Shown: positions 1 through 8,591, counted from the first letter of the stretch. The stretch: 64,000 nt of DNA from Rhodanobacter ginsengisoli (GCF_042657065.1 NZ_JBHSNF010000003.1:372001-436000); one strand, 5' to 3'. The notes: generated by a model from the letters alone, not told the origin. Translations and numbers: made by a program.

Positions 1-10
1 AGCGATTTCG

Positions 11-88
11 GTGGGAGCGGCTTCAGCCGCGATGCTTCTGCTCGGAGCTGTCCAAAAACAAGAGCATCGCGACTGAAGTCGCTCCCAC
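11..88. repeat. Paired REP-like inverted repeat (BIME-like)
   Basis: Two 26-base arms, 11-36 and 63-88, are inverted copies with a few differences, separated by 26 bases. Each starts with the head GTGGGAGC and contains its own small hairpin: GCGGCT-TC-AGCCGC in the left arm and GCGACT-GA-AGTCGC in the right. This is the architecture of repetitive extragenic palindromes common in Xanthomonadales and Pseudomonas, where such heads are linked to RAYT transposases (family knowledge). It lies just 3' of the GTPase gene stop at 99 and could act as a transcript end or stability element. No RAYT gene is in the window. Confidence 0.8.
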
Positions 89-98
89 AAGGGCCGCG

Positions 99-1466
99 CT
101 ACCCGCGTCGCGATTTCAACCGCTTGAGGATTTCCTCGCGCGCCTCGCGCAGGATCGAGTCGCGGTCGAGGCTGGCCACGATGTCGGCGACCGCGCGCTT
201 GGCGCCGGCCTCGCCCCAGGACTTGCCGGCGATCAGGTAGCGTTCGGCGGCGCGACCGATCAGTACCGTGGCATACCAGCCCAGCGCGCCCTGCGCCGCG
301 GCGGTGACTACCACCGACAGGCCGGCGCTCATACCCTTCAGTGCCGAGGCGACCAGCTGCATGCCCCAGATCGCCCCCATCAGGGCGGCCAGCTGGGCCG
401 AGATCACCGCCACCAGACGGCCGGATTCGCTGCGTGTCAGCGGCAGCCCGTAGACGCGCGACAGCTGCAGCACCATCGCCGCATCCAGTCCGGCGGCGGC
501 GAGCAGGTCGGCGACCGGAATCGGATTCAGTGCGACGGCCACCCCCTTGGCCAGGCAGTAATGACGGATCAGTTTCGCCGCCACCGCCTGGCGCGTCTGC
601 GCGATGCGCGCGCTGACCTGGTCGGTGAGCCGGCCCGCGTACAGGCCGGCGTTGATCGCCGACAGCGTCTTGCCTTCGTGTGCGGCGATCGCCAGCAGGC
701 GCTCGCGCAGGGCCGCGACATCCGCCGGGCGCGCCTGCTCGACGACCCGCTCGTGCCCGTGGGCGTCGACCTCGACCCGCCGCTGCGCCGCCGGACGCGC
801 GGCGGTCGTGAGGACGTCCTCCGGCCGGATCAGTCCGGCCACGCGCAGGCGCAGATGGGCCAGCAGTCCGGCGAGTTCGTCGCTGCCATAGCGATCGGCC
901 TTGTTCAGCGCCAGCAGCAGCGGGCGCTGGGTGGCGGCCAGGGTATTCAGCGCATCGAGTTCCTCGCGGGTGAGGTCGCCATCGCAGACGAACACCACCA
1001 GGTCACTGACCTCGGCCACCTCGAACGCCAGTTGCTCGCGCGCTTCACCGTCGAGTTCGTTGATGCCGGGCGTGTCGATCAGCACCAGGCCGTCGTGCCG
1101 CGCCTCGTCGAGCGTGGCCTGCTCGGCATCGGTGGTGGTGCCGTGCAATACCCCGACGCTGAATGCCTCGCGGCCGAGCAGGGCATTGCCCAGCGCGGAT
1201 TTGCCAGTGGAGACCCGGCCGAATACCGCCACATGCAGTTCGCCCCGCTCGAGCCTGGCCAGCATGCTTTCGATGCGACCGAAGTCGGACGCCAGCTCGT
1301 GGCGCACCGAGGCGGGAATGGTCGGATCGTCCAGCAGGCTGCGCAGGCTGTCGGCCACCCGCGCCGGGCCGCTGGCGTCGACACGGGGCCGGGGCGTGGC
1401 CACCGGGCCGGCGGGCCCGGCCGAAAGCCAGCCGCGCAGGCGGCGCCACAGGTTGTCAGTCGACAT
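99..1466 (-). CDS. GTPase with C-terminal DUF697-type membrane region
   Basis: A 455-residue Era/TrmE-like GTPase. The P-loop GRVSTGKS is at residues 83-90, the G3 motif DTPG at 131-134 and the G4 motif NKAD at 188-191. The C-terminal part, about residues 295-430, is rich in Ala, Leu and Gly with hydrophobic stretches, as in YcjF/DUF697 proteins that tie a GTPase to the inner membrane. Only 12 bases separate its ATG from the stop of the YceI gene upstream, so it is probably the last gene of the yceI-cytochrome b561-yceI operon. Its exact role is unknown; stress or envelope signalling would be a guess. Start is the only ATG ahead of the G domain that keeps the N-terminal extension. Confidence 0.85.
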   Translation of the reverse strand: MSTDNLWRRLRGWLSAGPAGPVATPRPRVDASGPARVADSLRSLLDDPTIPASVRHELASDFGRIESMLARLERGELHVAVFGRVSTGKSALGNALLGREAFSVGVLHGTTTDAEQATLDEARHDGLVLIDTPGINELDGEAREQLAFEVAEVSDLVVFVCDGDLTREELDALNTLAATQRPLLLALNKADRYGSDELAGLLAHLRLRVAGLIRPEDVLTTAARPAAQRRVEVDAHGHERVVEQARPADVAALRERLLAIAAHEGKTLSAINAGLYAGRLTDQVSARIAQTRQAVAAKLIRHYCLAKGVAVALNPIPVADLLAAAGLDAAMVLQLSRVYGLPLTRSESGRLVAVISAQLAALMGAIWGMQLVASALKGMSAGLSVVVTAAAQGALGWYATVLIGRAAERYLIAGKSWGEAGAKRAVADIVASLDRDSILREAREEILKRLKSRRG

Positions 1467-1478
1467 CGCAGCGGATGA

Positions 1479-2030
1479 TTATTTCGAATCGAGCTGCAGG
1501 TGCGCGGTGATCTTCACGGTCGGGCCGATCACCGAGGTATCGGCGTAATCGCCGCTGCCCACGCCGAAGTCGAGCCGCTGCACGTGTCCGGCCACGTCCA
1601 GGGTGGCGCTGTTGGGACCCTGCGTGCGGAACACCACGCCCAGGCTCACCGGCCTGGTCACGCCGCGCAAAGTGAGCAGGCCGTCCGCGATCACCATCTT
1701 GCCGTCTTGGTGGAAACCGGTGGTGACGAAATGCGCGGTCGGGAACTTCGCCACGTCGAAGAAGCTCTCGCCGGGCAGGGCGTTGTCCTGGTCGTCGTCG
1801 CCGGTTTTCGCGCTGGCCAGGGTCACCGTCACGTCGAACTTCGAGTGGGCCAGGTCGGCCGGGTCGTAGCTGATGGCTGCCGTCCAGTCGCGGAAAGCGC
1901 CCGAGAACGGAGCGCCCTGGTAGGTGCCGTGGAAATTCAGTCGGCTCAGTGCCGGACGCATGTTGTAGTCGGTGGCCGCTGCGGCGCAGGGCAGCGCGAG
2001 GGCGAGCAGCAGGATGGCAAGGCGTTTCAT
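1479..2030 (-). CDS. YceI-family periplasmic protein (copy 1)
   Basis: 183 residues with a clear Sec signal peptide (MKRLAILLLALALPCAAAA) followed by a YceI lipocalin-like barrel. Typical YceI features are visible: the phrase LTLRGVTRPV near residue 121 and the pattern FDVAKFPTAHFV near residue 91. YceI proteins bind isoprenoid or other amphiphilic ligands in the periplasm and often neighbour cytochrome b561. Its ATG overlaps the stop of the upstream cytochrome b561 gene by four bases (ATGA), indicating translational coupling. A second, divergent YceI paralogue lies on the other side of the cytochrome. Confidence 0.92.
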   Translation of the reverse strand: MKRLAILLLALALPCAAAATDYNMRPALSRLNFHGTYQGAPFSGAFRDWTAAISYDPADLAHSKFDVTVTLASAKTGDDDQDNALPGESFFDVAKFPTAHFVTTGFHQDGKMVIADGLLTLRGVTRPVSLGVVFRTQGPNSATLDVAGHVQRLDFGVGSGDYADTSVIGPTVKITAHLQLDSK

Positions 2031-2608
2031 GGTCGTTCTCCTTCGGAAGTCGAACCGCTGCGCACGCGCGCGAACGGCAGCATCCGGCGCAGCACGTCAT
2101 CATTGTCCGACAAATGATGCTTCAGTGCCGCACCGACATGCGCCACCAGCACCAGCAACAGGAACCAGAACAGATATTCGTGCACCTCGAGGACCAGATC
2201 GTGCAGCGCCTGGTTCTTCGACACCAGCGCCGGCAGGTTGAACAACTTGAACCATTGCAGCGGCTTGCCGGTGACCGAATTGAACCACCAGCCGCTGAGC
2301 GGCAGCGCCAGCGCCAGCACGTACAACGTGGCGTGCACCGCGCGTGCACCCCAGTGCTGCCAGCGCGACGCCGGCGTTTCAGGCGGACGGCCGTCGAACC
2401 AGCGCCACAACATCCGCAACAGCGCCAGCGCCAGTACGGTCAGTCCGATCGACTTGTGCAGGGCCAGCCAGTTGATCTTCTGCATCGGCGAGCGGGCCAG
2501 GTCCATCAGCAGGCCGAAGGCGCCGTTGCCGAGGATGCCCAGCGCGATGACCCAGTGAAAGCACTTGGCGACCGCGCCCCATTTCCGGTCATTGCTGCGC
2601 AGATTCAT
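2027..2608 (-). CDS. Cytochrome b561 family protein
   Basis: A 193-residue four-helix di-haem membrane protein. It opens with NDRKWGAVAKCFHWVIALG, the standard b561 start with the first haem-ligand His, then LHKSIGLTVL with a second, and ends with VHEYLFWFLLLVLVAHVGAALKHH carrying the other His ligands. Family members pass electrons between quinol and periplasmic acceptors. The start at 2608 (MNLRSNDRKW) was chosen over an in-frame ATG 60 bases upstream because it creates an ATGA overlap with the preceding YceI gene and matches the family N-terminus; the upstream extension is poor in hydrophobic residues and buried in the neighbour. It also overlaps the following yceI by ATGA. Confidence 0.92.
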   Translation of the reverse strand: MNLRSNDRKWGAVAKCFHWVIALGILGNGAFGLLMDLARSPMQKINWLALHKSIGLTVLALALLRMLWRWFDGRPPETPASRWQHWGARAVHATLYVLALALPLSGWWFNSVTGKPLQWFKLFNLPALVSKNQALHDLVLEVHEYLFWFLLLVLVAHVGAALKHHLSDNDDVLRRMLPFARVRSGSTSEGERP

Positions 2609-3231
2609 GGTTGTTCCCCGGGTGCGGCAGGGTGGCGATCGTCGCGAATGGCTTCCAGCTCCAGCCACACGCTGACCTTCAGTCCGATCGAGCCGGGGTA
2701 GGCGGTGATGCCGAACGCGCGGCGATCCAGCGTGGCGGTGGCCGAAAACCCGGCGACACGGTGCAGTCCGAAAATGGTCATGGCGGCACGGTTGAAGGTG
2801 AAGGGCAGGTCCAGCGGCCGGGTGATGCCGCGCAAGGTCAGTTGCCCATGCAGCACCCCGTGGTGGTCGTCCTTGCGTTCGACACCGATGCTGACGAAAT
2901 GTGCGTAACGGTTGCGTGCACAGTCAAGCAACGCCGGCCTGCACACGGCCTTGCTCCAGTCGGGGTCGCCCATGTCCACCCCGGCCAGGTCGATATCCAG
3001 CTCGGTGGCGGCGGTGCTCCAGTCGTCCGGATCGAATCGTAGCCAGCCACGAGCGATATGCAGCCGTCCAAACGGATGCGAGTAGCCATCGTGGTCGACG
3101 CCGAAAAGGATCTGGCTGTGCACCAGGTCGTAGCGGTAGCTGGCGGCACTGGCCGGCACCGCCGCCAGCAGCAGCGGCAGCACGCTCGCGACGAGGCGGA
3201 ACAGCCAGCGGGTTGGGCGGGAACGAGGCAT
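2605..3231 (-). CDS. YceI-family periplasmic protein (copy 2)
   Basis: 208 residues starting MPRSRPTRWLFRLVASV, a signal peptide with an arginine-rich n-region, then a YceI barrel: SYRYDLVHSQILFGVDH near residue 30 and LTLRGITRPLDLPF near residue 133. It contains an extra cysteine pair (AVCRPALLDCARNR) absent from the other copy. It is first in the yceI-b561-yceI-GTPase series and overlaps the cytochrome start by ATGA. The reading frame stays open upstream into ispB, but the signal peptide fixes the start at 3231. Function by family: periplasmic lipid/isoprenoid carrier, perhaps handing quinone-like ligands to the b561. Confidence 0.9.
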   Translation of the reverse strand: MPRSRPTRWLFRLVASVLPLLLAAVPASAASYRYDLVHSQILFGVDHDGYSHPFGRLHIARGWLRFDPDDWSTAATELDIDLAGVDMGDPDWSKAVCRPALLDCARNRYAHFVSIGVERKDDHHGVLHGQLTLRGITRPLDLPFTFNRAAMTIFGLHRVAGFSATATLDRRAFGITAYPGSIGLKVSVWLELEAIRDDRHPAAPGEQP

Positions 3232-3350
3232 GGCGGAAGTCTGGCCGATTGATCGTGACGCCGCCAGCACCGCTGGCTGAACGATGGGTTTCGGCAGAGG
3301 ATCCAATCCGCCGGTGCGACCCGCCCGTGCGGCGGGGTCGCGGACGGCAA

Positions 3351-4355
3351 TCAGAACGTGCGCTGCACCGAGTAGTCGGCCAGGGTGGCCAGCGCGTCGC
3401 GGTGGCTCGAGGCGGGCAAGGCGACCAGTGCATCGCGCGCGGCCTGCGCGTGGGCCAGGGCGCGCTCGCGAGTGCGCTCCAGTGCGCCGGAGTCGCGGAT
3501 CGAGGCGATGATGCGGTCGAGCGAATCTAGGCCGCCGTGCTCGATAGCGTGGCGCAGCGACTGTGCCTGCTGCGGGTCGGCCTTTTCCAGCGCGTAGATC
3601 AGCGGCAGGGTGGGTTTGCCCTCGGCCAGGTCGTCGCCGATGTTCTTGCCCAGGGTGCCGGCATCGGAGACGTAATCGAGCAGGTCGTCGGCGATCTGGA
3701 ATGCGTAGCCCAGCTCCATGCCGTAGCGGCGCAGCGCCCCGATCTGGGCCTCGGGCAGGCCGCCGAGGATGCCGCCCAACTCGGTGGCGGCGGCGAACAG
3801 CACGGCGGTCTTGCGTTCGATCACCGCCAGGTAGGCCGCCTCGCTGACGTCGGCATTGCCGATGTTGAGCAATTGCAGCACCTCGCCCTCGGCGATCGTG
3901 TTGGTGGTGTCGGCCAGGATGCGCATGATGCGCATGTCGTCCAGCTCCACCATCAGCTGGAACGAGCGGGAATACAGGAAGTCGCCGACCAGCACGCTGG
4001 CGGCGTTGCCCCACAGCGCATTGGCGGTCTTGCGGCCGCGGCGCAGGTCGGATTCGTCGACCACGTCGTCGTGCAGCAGGGTGGAGGTATGGATGAACTC
4101 GATGATCGCGGCGAGCTTGGTGTGATGGTCGCCGCGATATCCGGCGGCACCGGCGGCCAGCACGTGCAGCATCGGGCGCAACCGCTTGCCGCCACCGGCG
4201 ATGATGTGGTCGGCGATCTGGTTGATCAGCACCACGTCGGAGGACAGCCGTCGGCGAATCAGGGCATCGACACGCTGCATGTCGGCAGCCGCGAGATCGC
4301 GCACGCGGGCGAAGTCGTTTGAGGGTCCGGTGAGGTGTTCGGCGGGCGTGCTCAT
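3351..4355 (-). CDS. ispB: Octaprenyl/polyprenyl diphosphate synthase
   Basis: 334 residues. The two Asp-rich motifs of trans-prenyltransferases are present: LLHDDVVDESDLRRG near residue 93 and FQIADDLLDY near residue 220, plus GGGKRLRPML near residue 54. It elongates farnesyl diphosphate with isopentenyl diphosphate to make the side chain of ubiquinone. Length and motifs match IspB rather than short-chain IspA. It stands alone on the minus strand, divergent from the MFS gene; an AAGG ribosome site sits about six bases before the ATG and a TATAAT box is 29 bases upstream. Confidence 0.95.
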   Translation of the reverse strand: MSTPAEHLTGPSNDFARVRDLAAADMQRVDALIRRRLSSDVVLINQIADHIIAGGGKRLRPMLHVLAAGAAGYRGDHHTKLAAIIEFIHTSTLLHDDVVDESDLRRGRKTANALWGNAASVLVGDFLYSRSFQLMVELDDMRIMRILADTTNTIAEGEVLQLLNIGNADVSEAAYLAVIERKTAVLFAAATELGGILGGLPEAQIGALRRYGMELGYAFQIADDLLDYVSDAGTLGKNIGDDLAEGKPTLPLIYALEKADPQQAQSLRHAIEHGGLDSLDRIIASIRDSGALERTRERALAHAQAARDALVALPASSHRDALATLADYSVQRTF

Positions 4356-4383
4356 GCGAGCCTTCGTGAAGGTGTGGGCGCCG

Positions 4384-4389
4384 ATTATA
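4384..4389 (-). promoter_or_regulatory. -10 box (TATAAT) for ispB
   Basis: Read on the minus strand this is CTATAATCGG, a perfect TATAAT that would start transcription near 4377, leaving a leader of about 22 bases before the ispB ATG at 4355. No good -35 hexamer is visible at 16-18 bases upstream; that stretch is GC-rich. Confidence 0.5.
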
Positions 4390-4503
4390 GGGGGTTGCCG
4401 CCGGCGCCGCCGCCGGCCTGGCGGGTGCCGTGCCGGGCGGGTGTCGACCCGCCACGCCGTCGGTCGTGGCGTTCTGTCGCACGGAGGCGGGATCCTACCT
4501 GCC

Positions 4504-4509
4504 TATAAT
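4504..4509 (+). promoter_or_regulatory. -10 box (TATAAT) for the MFS gene
   Basis: A perfect TATAAT in the context CCTATAATCGAA, almost identical to the ispB box on the other strand. Transcription would begin near 4516, supporting the GTG at 4547 as the MFS start. No recognisable -35 hexamer. Confidence 0.45.
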
Positions 4510-4546
4510 CGAACGCTTCCGTGGTCATCAAGTGTGGTCTGTTGCC

Positions 4547-5743
4547 GTGAGCAAACTCAGCAAAGGTGAATTGAAGACGGCCTTTGCCCTCTCCAGCGTG
4601 GTCGGTCTGCGCATGTTCGGCCTGTTTCTGATCATGCCGGTGTTCAGCGCCTATGCGCTGCACCTGGCGGGGGCGACGCCGCTGCTGATCGGGCTCGCCA
4701 TTGGCGTCTACGGCTTCGCGCAGGCGTTGCTGCAGGTGCCGGTGGGGCTGTTGTCCGACCGGATCGGCCGCCACGTGACGATCACCCTGGGTTTGCTGGT
4801 GTTCGTGCTCGGCAGCGTGGTGGCGGCGATGTCCCATGGTATCCACGGGATCATCCTCGGCCGCGTGCTGCAGGGCATGGGCGCGGTGTCCGGAGCCAGC
4901 CAGGCGCTGGCCGCCGATCATTCGCGCGACGACAATCGCGGCAAGGTGATGGGGATCATCGGGGTCAGCATCGGCTTTGCCTTCGTGTTGGCGATCATCC
5001 TCAGTGCACCGCTGGCCGGGGTCGCCGGCCTGTCCGGCCTGTTCGGTCTCACCGCGGTGCTGGCACTGGTCGCAATCGGTCTGCTGTGGGTGCTGGTGCC
5101 GCGTCCCAGACACCACCGCGCTCCGGCTTCGGCGCGACCGGGGTCGGTGCTGCGCATGCTGGTGACACCGCAGTTGATGGTGCTCAACGTGTCGATCTTC
5201 ATGATGCATACGATGCTGACCGCCGCGTTCGTGGCTTTGCCCCTGATGTTGATGCGCAACACCGGCATGGCGCTGGATCATCAGTGGCGGCTCTACCTGC
5301 CGGTGATGCTGGTGTCCGCCGTGGTCATGGGCGGCGTGCTGCGGCGGGTGACGTCGGTGGCCGGCAGCATGCGGTTGGTACTGGTCTGCGCCGTGGGCCT
5401 GGGCCTGGCGTTGTGCGGTTTCAGCGCCGTTGGCAGCGGCCATCTGCTGTTGTGGCTGGCGGCGATGGTGTTCTTCAGCGCGTTCAACCTGCTCGAGGCC
5501 AGCCTGCCCAGCCTGGTTTCCCGACTGGCACCGGCGCATATGCGTGGCGCGGCGCTGGGGGCCTATGCAACCAGCCAGTTTCTCGGTGCCGGGGTCGGTG
5601 GCGTGCTGGGCGGCGTGATGCTGCAGCACATCAGCCTGTCCGCGGTCTTCGCCGCGGCGGCAACGTTGACCCTGTTGTGGCTGCCGCTGCTGCTGTGGGG
5701 GCGTTCACGGGTGGTGGCTGCCGACGCGGCCGTCACCGTCTGA
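4547..5743 (+). CDS. MFS transporter (YajR-like)
   Basis: About 398 residues with twelve predicted membrane spans. The MFS loop 2-3 signature LLSDRIGRHVTITLG is near residue 70 and the sequence opens with LSKGELKTAFALSSVVGLRMFGLFLIMPVF, as in YajR-type drug/proton exporters. YajR of E. coli carries a C-terminal domain that is absent here. The start is uncertain: GTG at 4547 was preferred because a TATAAT box at 4504-4509 would place +1 near 4516, downstream of the earlier ATG at 4430. No strong ribosome site is visible. The substrate cannot be read from the sequence. Confidence 0.85.
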   Translation: MSKLSKGELKTAFALSSVVGLRMFGLFLIMPVFSAYALHLAGATPLLIGLAIGVYGFAQALLQVPVGLLSDRIGRHVTITLGLLVFVLGSVVAAMSHGIHGIILGRVLQGMGAVSGASQALAADHSRDDNRGKVMGIIGVSIGFAFVLAIILSAPLAGVAGLSGLFGLTAVLALVAIGLLWVLVPRPRHHRAPASARPGSVLRMLVTPQLMVLNVSIFMMHTMLTAAFVALPLMLMRNTGMALDHQWRLYLPVMLVSAVVMGGVLRRVTSVAGSMRLVLVCAVGLGLALCGFSAVGSGHLLLWLAAMVFFSAFNLLEASLPSLVSRLAPAHMRGAALGAYATSQFLGAGVGGVLGGVMLQHISLSAVFAAAATLTLLWLPLLLWGRSRVVAADAAVTV

Positions 5744-5794
5744 CCCGGGTGGCTGCCCCGCCGGTCCGGTGCGGTCAGGAATCGATGCCGGACC

Positions 5795-5822
5795 TTGAAT
5801 AGCGGCAGCGAGACCCTAGAAT
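5795..5822 (+). promoter_or_regulatory. Sigma-70-type promoter of the DedA-rhodanese gene
   Basis: TTGAAT (5795-5800) and TAGAAT (5817-5822) are separated by 16 bases; they match the consensus at four and five of six positions. A short dyad, GAGACC and GGTCTC (5810-5815 and 5823-5828), overlaps the -10 and could be an operator. Predicted +1 is near 5829, so the in-frame GTG there is unlikely to be the start codon. Confidence 0.5.
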
Positions 5823-5867
5823 GGTCTCGTGCGCGGTTCGCCCGGCCGCGCCTTCGCCGGCGTCCCG

Positions 5868-6854
5868 ATGGCTCATGACATCATCCTGCTGATTGCCCAT
5901 TACGGCTTGTTGCTGATCTTCTGCAACGTGCTGATCGAGCAACTCGGCGTGCCGGTGCCGGCGGTACCCACCCTGATCGTCGCCGGTGCGCTGGCCTCGA
6001 ACGGCCATTTCCCGCTGGTCGCCGTGGTTGTGATCGCCGTGCTCGCCAGCCTGCTCGGCGACCTGCTCTGGTATGGGGCGGGGCGCCGCTTCGGTGCCGG
6101 CGTGATGCGCACGATCTGCCGCATCTCGCTGTCGCCGGACTCCTGCGTGAAGCAATCCGAGTTGCGCTTCCAGCGCTGGCGCGGCCGGGTCCTGCTGATC
6201 GCCAAGTTCGTGCCCGGGCTGTCCACCGTGGCGCCGCCGCTGGTCGGCGCGATGGGCCTGCGCCTGCCGAGCTTCCTGCTGCTCGACGGTCTGGGGTCGC
6301 TGCTGTGGGCCGGCAGCGCGATCGGCCTCGGCTATGTCTTTGCCGCGCAGGTCGACGATTTGCTGAACGCGCTGGCCAGTGCCGGGACGCTGGCGTTCGA
6401 GGGGCTGCTGTGCCTGCTGGCGCTCTATATCCTGGTGAAGTGGTGGCAGCGCCACCGCCTGCTGGTGGCCCTGCGCATGGCGCGCATCACGGTGGACGAA
6501 CTGAACCGCGCGATCGAGGAAGGGCAGGCCCCGGTGGTGGTCGATGTGCGTTCGGAGGCGGCACGGCTGCTCGATACGCGGATCATCCCCGGTGCCCTGC
6601 TGGCCGATCTGAACGGCATCGACCAGACCGTCGGGCACCTGCCCTCGGATCGCGAGCTGGTGATCTACTGCAGCTGCCCGAACGAAGTCTCCGCGGCCAA
6701 GGCAGCCAAGCTGCTGATGGCGATCGGCTATCGCCGGGTGCGTCCGTTGCTGGGTGGTCTGGATGCCTGGGACGCGGCCGGGTACGCGGTGGCGCGGTTG
6801 CCGTCCGCTGCCCTCGGCGACGGGCAGGAAGAGGTCGTCCTGGCTGGGCGCTGA
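5868..6854 (+). CDS. DedA-family membrane protein fused to a rhodanese domain
   Basis: 328 residues. The N-terminal 200 residues are DedA/SNARE-associated: MAHDIILLIAHYGLLLIF, EQLGVPVPAVPTLIVAGAL, and the F-x-R-F/G-R motif region WRGRVLLIAKFVPGLSTVAPPLVGAMG. After the last membrane helix (LLCLLALYILVKWWQ) comes a cytoplasmic rhodanese domain, about residues 215-310, with VVVDVRSEAARL and an active-site loop ELVIYCSCPNEVSAAKAA containing the expected Cys. DedA proteins act as lipid or undecaprenyl-phosphate flippases; rhodaneses move sulfane sulfur. The start at ATG 5868 is preferred over GTG 5829, which lies at the predicted transcription start. Confidence 0.9.
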   Translation: MAHDIILLIAHYGLLLIFCNVLIEQLGVPVPAVPTLIVAGALASNGHFPLVAVVVIAVLASLLGDLLWYGAGRRFGAGVMRTICRISLSPDSCVKQSELRFQRWRGRVLLIAKFVPGLSTVAPPLVGAMGLRLPSFLLLDGLGSLLWAGSAIGLGYVFAAQVDDLLNALASAGTLAFEGLLCLLALYILVKWWQRHRLLVALRMARITVDELNRAIEEGQAPVVVDVRSEAARLLDTRIIPGALLADLNGIDQTVGHLPSDRELVIYCSCPNEVSAAKAAKLLMAIGYRRVRPLLGGLDAWDAAGYAVARLPSAALGDGQEEVVLAGR

Positions 6855-7034
6855 GCAGCCGGATCGTTGCCGTGCGGTCATCCGGGACGCACGGATGCTG
6901 TCGCCCGGCGCCTGCGGTGGGTCTGGCCCAAGGCGCTCTGGATTCGGCCGGCGGCGAGGTTATGATAGCCAGCCTGATTCACCACTCCGGCCGTAACTAC
7001 TCCTGACGTACGGTCGGCCCAACGAGGACATCCC

Positions 7035-7544
7035 ATGGCACGCGGTATCAACAAAGTCATCATCGTCGGCAATCTCGGTGCGGATCCGGAAATGCGCCAC
7101 ACCGGCGGCGGCACCGCGGTCACCACGCTCAACGTGGCCACCTCGGAAAGCTGGACCGACAAGCAGAGCGGCGAGAAGGTCGAGAAGACCGAATGGCATC
7201 GCGTGAAACTGTTCGGCCGGCTGGCCGAGATCGCCGGCGAATACCTGAAGAAGGGTCGGCAGGTCTACATCGAAGGTTCGCTGCGCACCGACAAGTACAC
7301 CGACAAGCAGGGCATCGAGCGCTACAGCACCGACATCATCGCCAGCGAGATGCAGATGCTCGGCGGCAACGAAGGCGGCGGCGGTGGTGGTCAGCGCGAA
7401 CGTCCGCAGAGCGCCGGCGGTGGTCAGCGCAGCGGCGGCAATTACGGTGGCCCGTCGCGCGGCAACGACGACCAGGGCGGCCCGTCGCGGCCGTCACCGG
7501 CGCCGGCCGACAGCGGCTTCGCGGATGACGAGATTCCATTCTAA
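7035..7544 (+). CDS. ssb: Single-stranded DNA-binding protein
   Basis: 169 residues. An OB fold opens ARGINKVIIVGNLGADPEMR and contains the WTDKQSGEKVEKTEWHRVKLFG segment; a Gly/Gln/Arg-rich linker from about residue 113 leads to the acidic tip DDEIPF, which recruits replication and repair partners. It binds and protects single-stranded DNA as a tetramer. GAGGA lies seven bases before the ATG. A TATGAT box at 6961-6966 is a possible -10. A strong intrinsic terminator follows. Confidence 0.98.
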   Translation: MARGINKVIIVGNLGADPEMRHTGGGTAVTTLNVATSESWTDKQSGEKVEKTEWHRVKLFGRLAEIAGEYLKKGRQVYIEGSLRTDKYTDKQGIERYSTDIIASEMQMLGGNEGGGGGGQRERPQSAGGGQRSGGNYGGPSRGNDDQGGPSRPSPAPADSGFADDEIPF

Positions 7545-7581
7545 AAGCTGCTTGCGACGTTACTTGCATTGGTTGTGCAGC

Positions 7582-7614
7582 AAAAGCCCCTGAGTGATCG
7601 GGGGCTTTTCTTTG
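7582..7614 (+). terminator. Intrinsic terminator after ssb
   Basis: A perfect 9-bp stem, AAAAGCCCC (7582-7590) with GGGGCTTTT (7601-7609), 10-base loop, followed by a T-rich tail. A-rich and T-rich arms on both sides would let it work on either strand. Confidence 0.9.
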
Positions 7615-7733
7615 CCTGCTCACGCTGTGTTTCGGTTCGTTTTGCAAGAGATGACGACGTCTCGCCGAGCGCACGCTTCTTTACAAAACGCCGGGTCACG
7701 CTGTGCCCTGTTGTCGATTGATCGGTCTTTCGA

Positions 7734-8591
7734 CTAGGTGGTCCTGGACAGATTCTTGAAGGCCATCGCCAGCGTATGCAGCGCGTTGCGCGATCGTCGG
7801 TCATGCAACGCCGAATACAGCACCGCCTCGTGCGTGGGTAGCGGAGGCAACGAAAGCGCGTGGCCAATATCGATGGTGCCAGACGGCGCAGCGCGCTTCG
7901 GCAGCACGGCGACTGCCAATCCAATCGTCGCTGCGGCCCCCACCACGGCGGCACCCTTGCCGATGAACACCTCCGTCCAGGCGATGCCGGCACCATCGAG
8001 TGCGCGGACCGCTGCCGCACGGATGCTGCATGTTTCCCCCTGGGTCGATAGCGGCAACGGCTGACCTGCACGTGGCTGCCAGTGCGGGGCGGCGATCCAG
8101 GCGAACGATTCGGCGAACAGGAGTTCACCGTTGCGACGACGATCTTCCGGCTGCAAGACCAGGGCAGCATCCAGCACGCCGTCGTCGTAGGCCTTGAGTA
8201 CTTCGTTTGAGCCGGCGACTCGCAGCTCGATCACCAGGTTCGGATCGTGCTCGCTCATCCAGCGAAGCAAACCGGGCAACTCGCTGCCCACCAGTTGGTG
8301 GCTGATGCCGATGACCAGTCGGCGCTGCTTCACTTCAAATGAGGCGATGGCGCGCTCATGCGCCCCGACCAACTCGCGCGCGGCCTCCATGAAAGCGGCT
8401 CCCTCGGCCGATAGCCGCACCTGGCGGGGCGTTCGTTCCAGCAATCGTCGGCCCAACTGATCTTCCAGTCGGCGCAATTTCAGGCTGATCGCCGATTGCG
8501 TGCTGTCCAGCGCGTCTGCGGCACGGGTGAAGCTCCGCAACTCAGCGGTCAGGACAAAAGCCTTGACGGCATCCAGGTCGAGGGATTTCAT
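7734..8591 (-). CDS. LysR-family transcriptional regulator
   Basis: 285 residues. The N-terminal winged helix is typical: LDAVKAFVLTAELRSFTRAADALDSTQSAISLKLRRLEDQLGRRLLER, with the QSAIS recognition helix. An effector-binding domain follows from about residue 90 (RRLVIGISHQLVGSELPGLL). It is divergent from the lipocalin-like gene 325 bases away, and the AT-rich intervening DNA carries dyads, so it probably controls that gene and itself. The co-inducer cannot be inferred. Confidence 0.93.
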   Translation of the reverse strand: MKSLDLDAVKAFVLTAELRSFTRAADALDSTQSAISLKLRRLEDQLGRRLLERTPRQVRLSAEGAAFMEAARELVGAHERAIASFEVKQRRLVIGISHQLVGSELPGLLRWMSEHDPNLVIELRVAGSNEVLKAYDDGVLDAALVLQPEDRRRNGELLFAESFAWIAAPHWQPRAGQPLPLSTQGETCSIRAAAVRALDGAGIAWTEVFIGKGAAVVGAAATIGLAVAVLPKRAAPSGTIDIGHALSLPPLPTHEAVLYSALHDRRSRNALHTLAMAFKNLSRTT

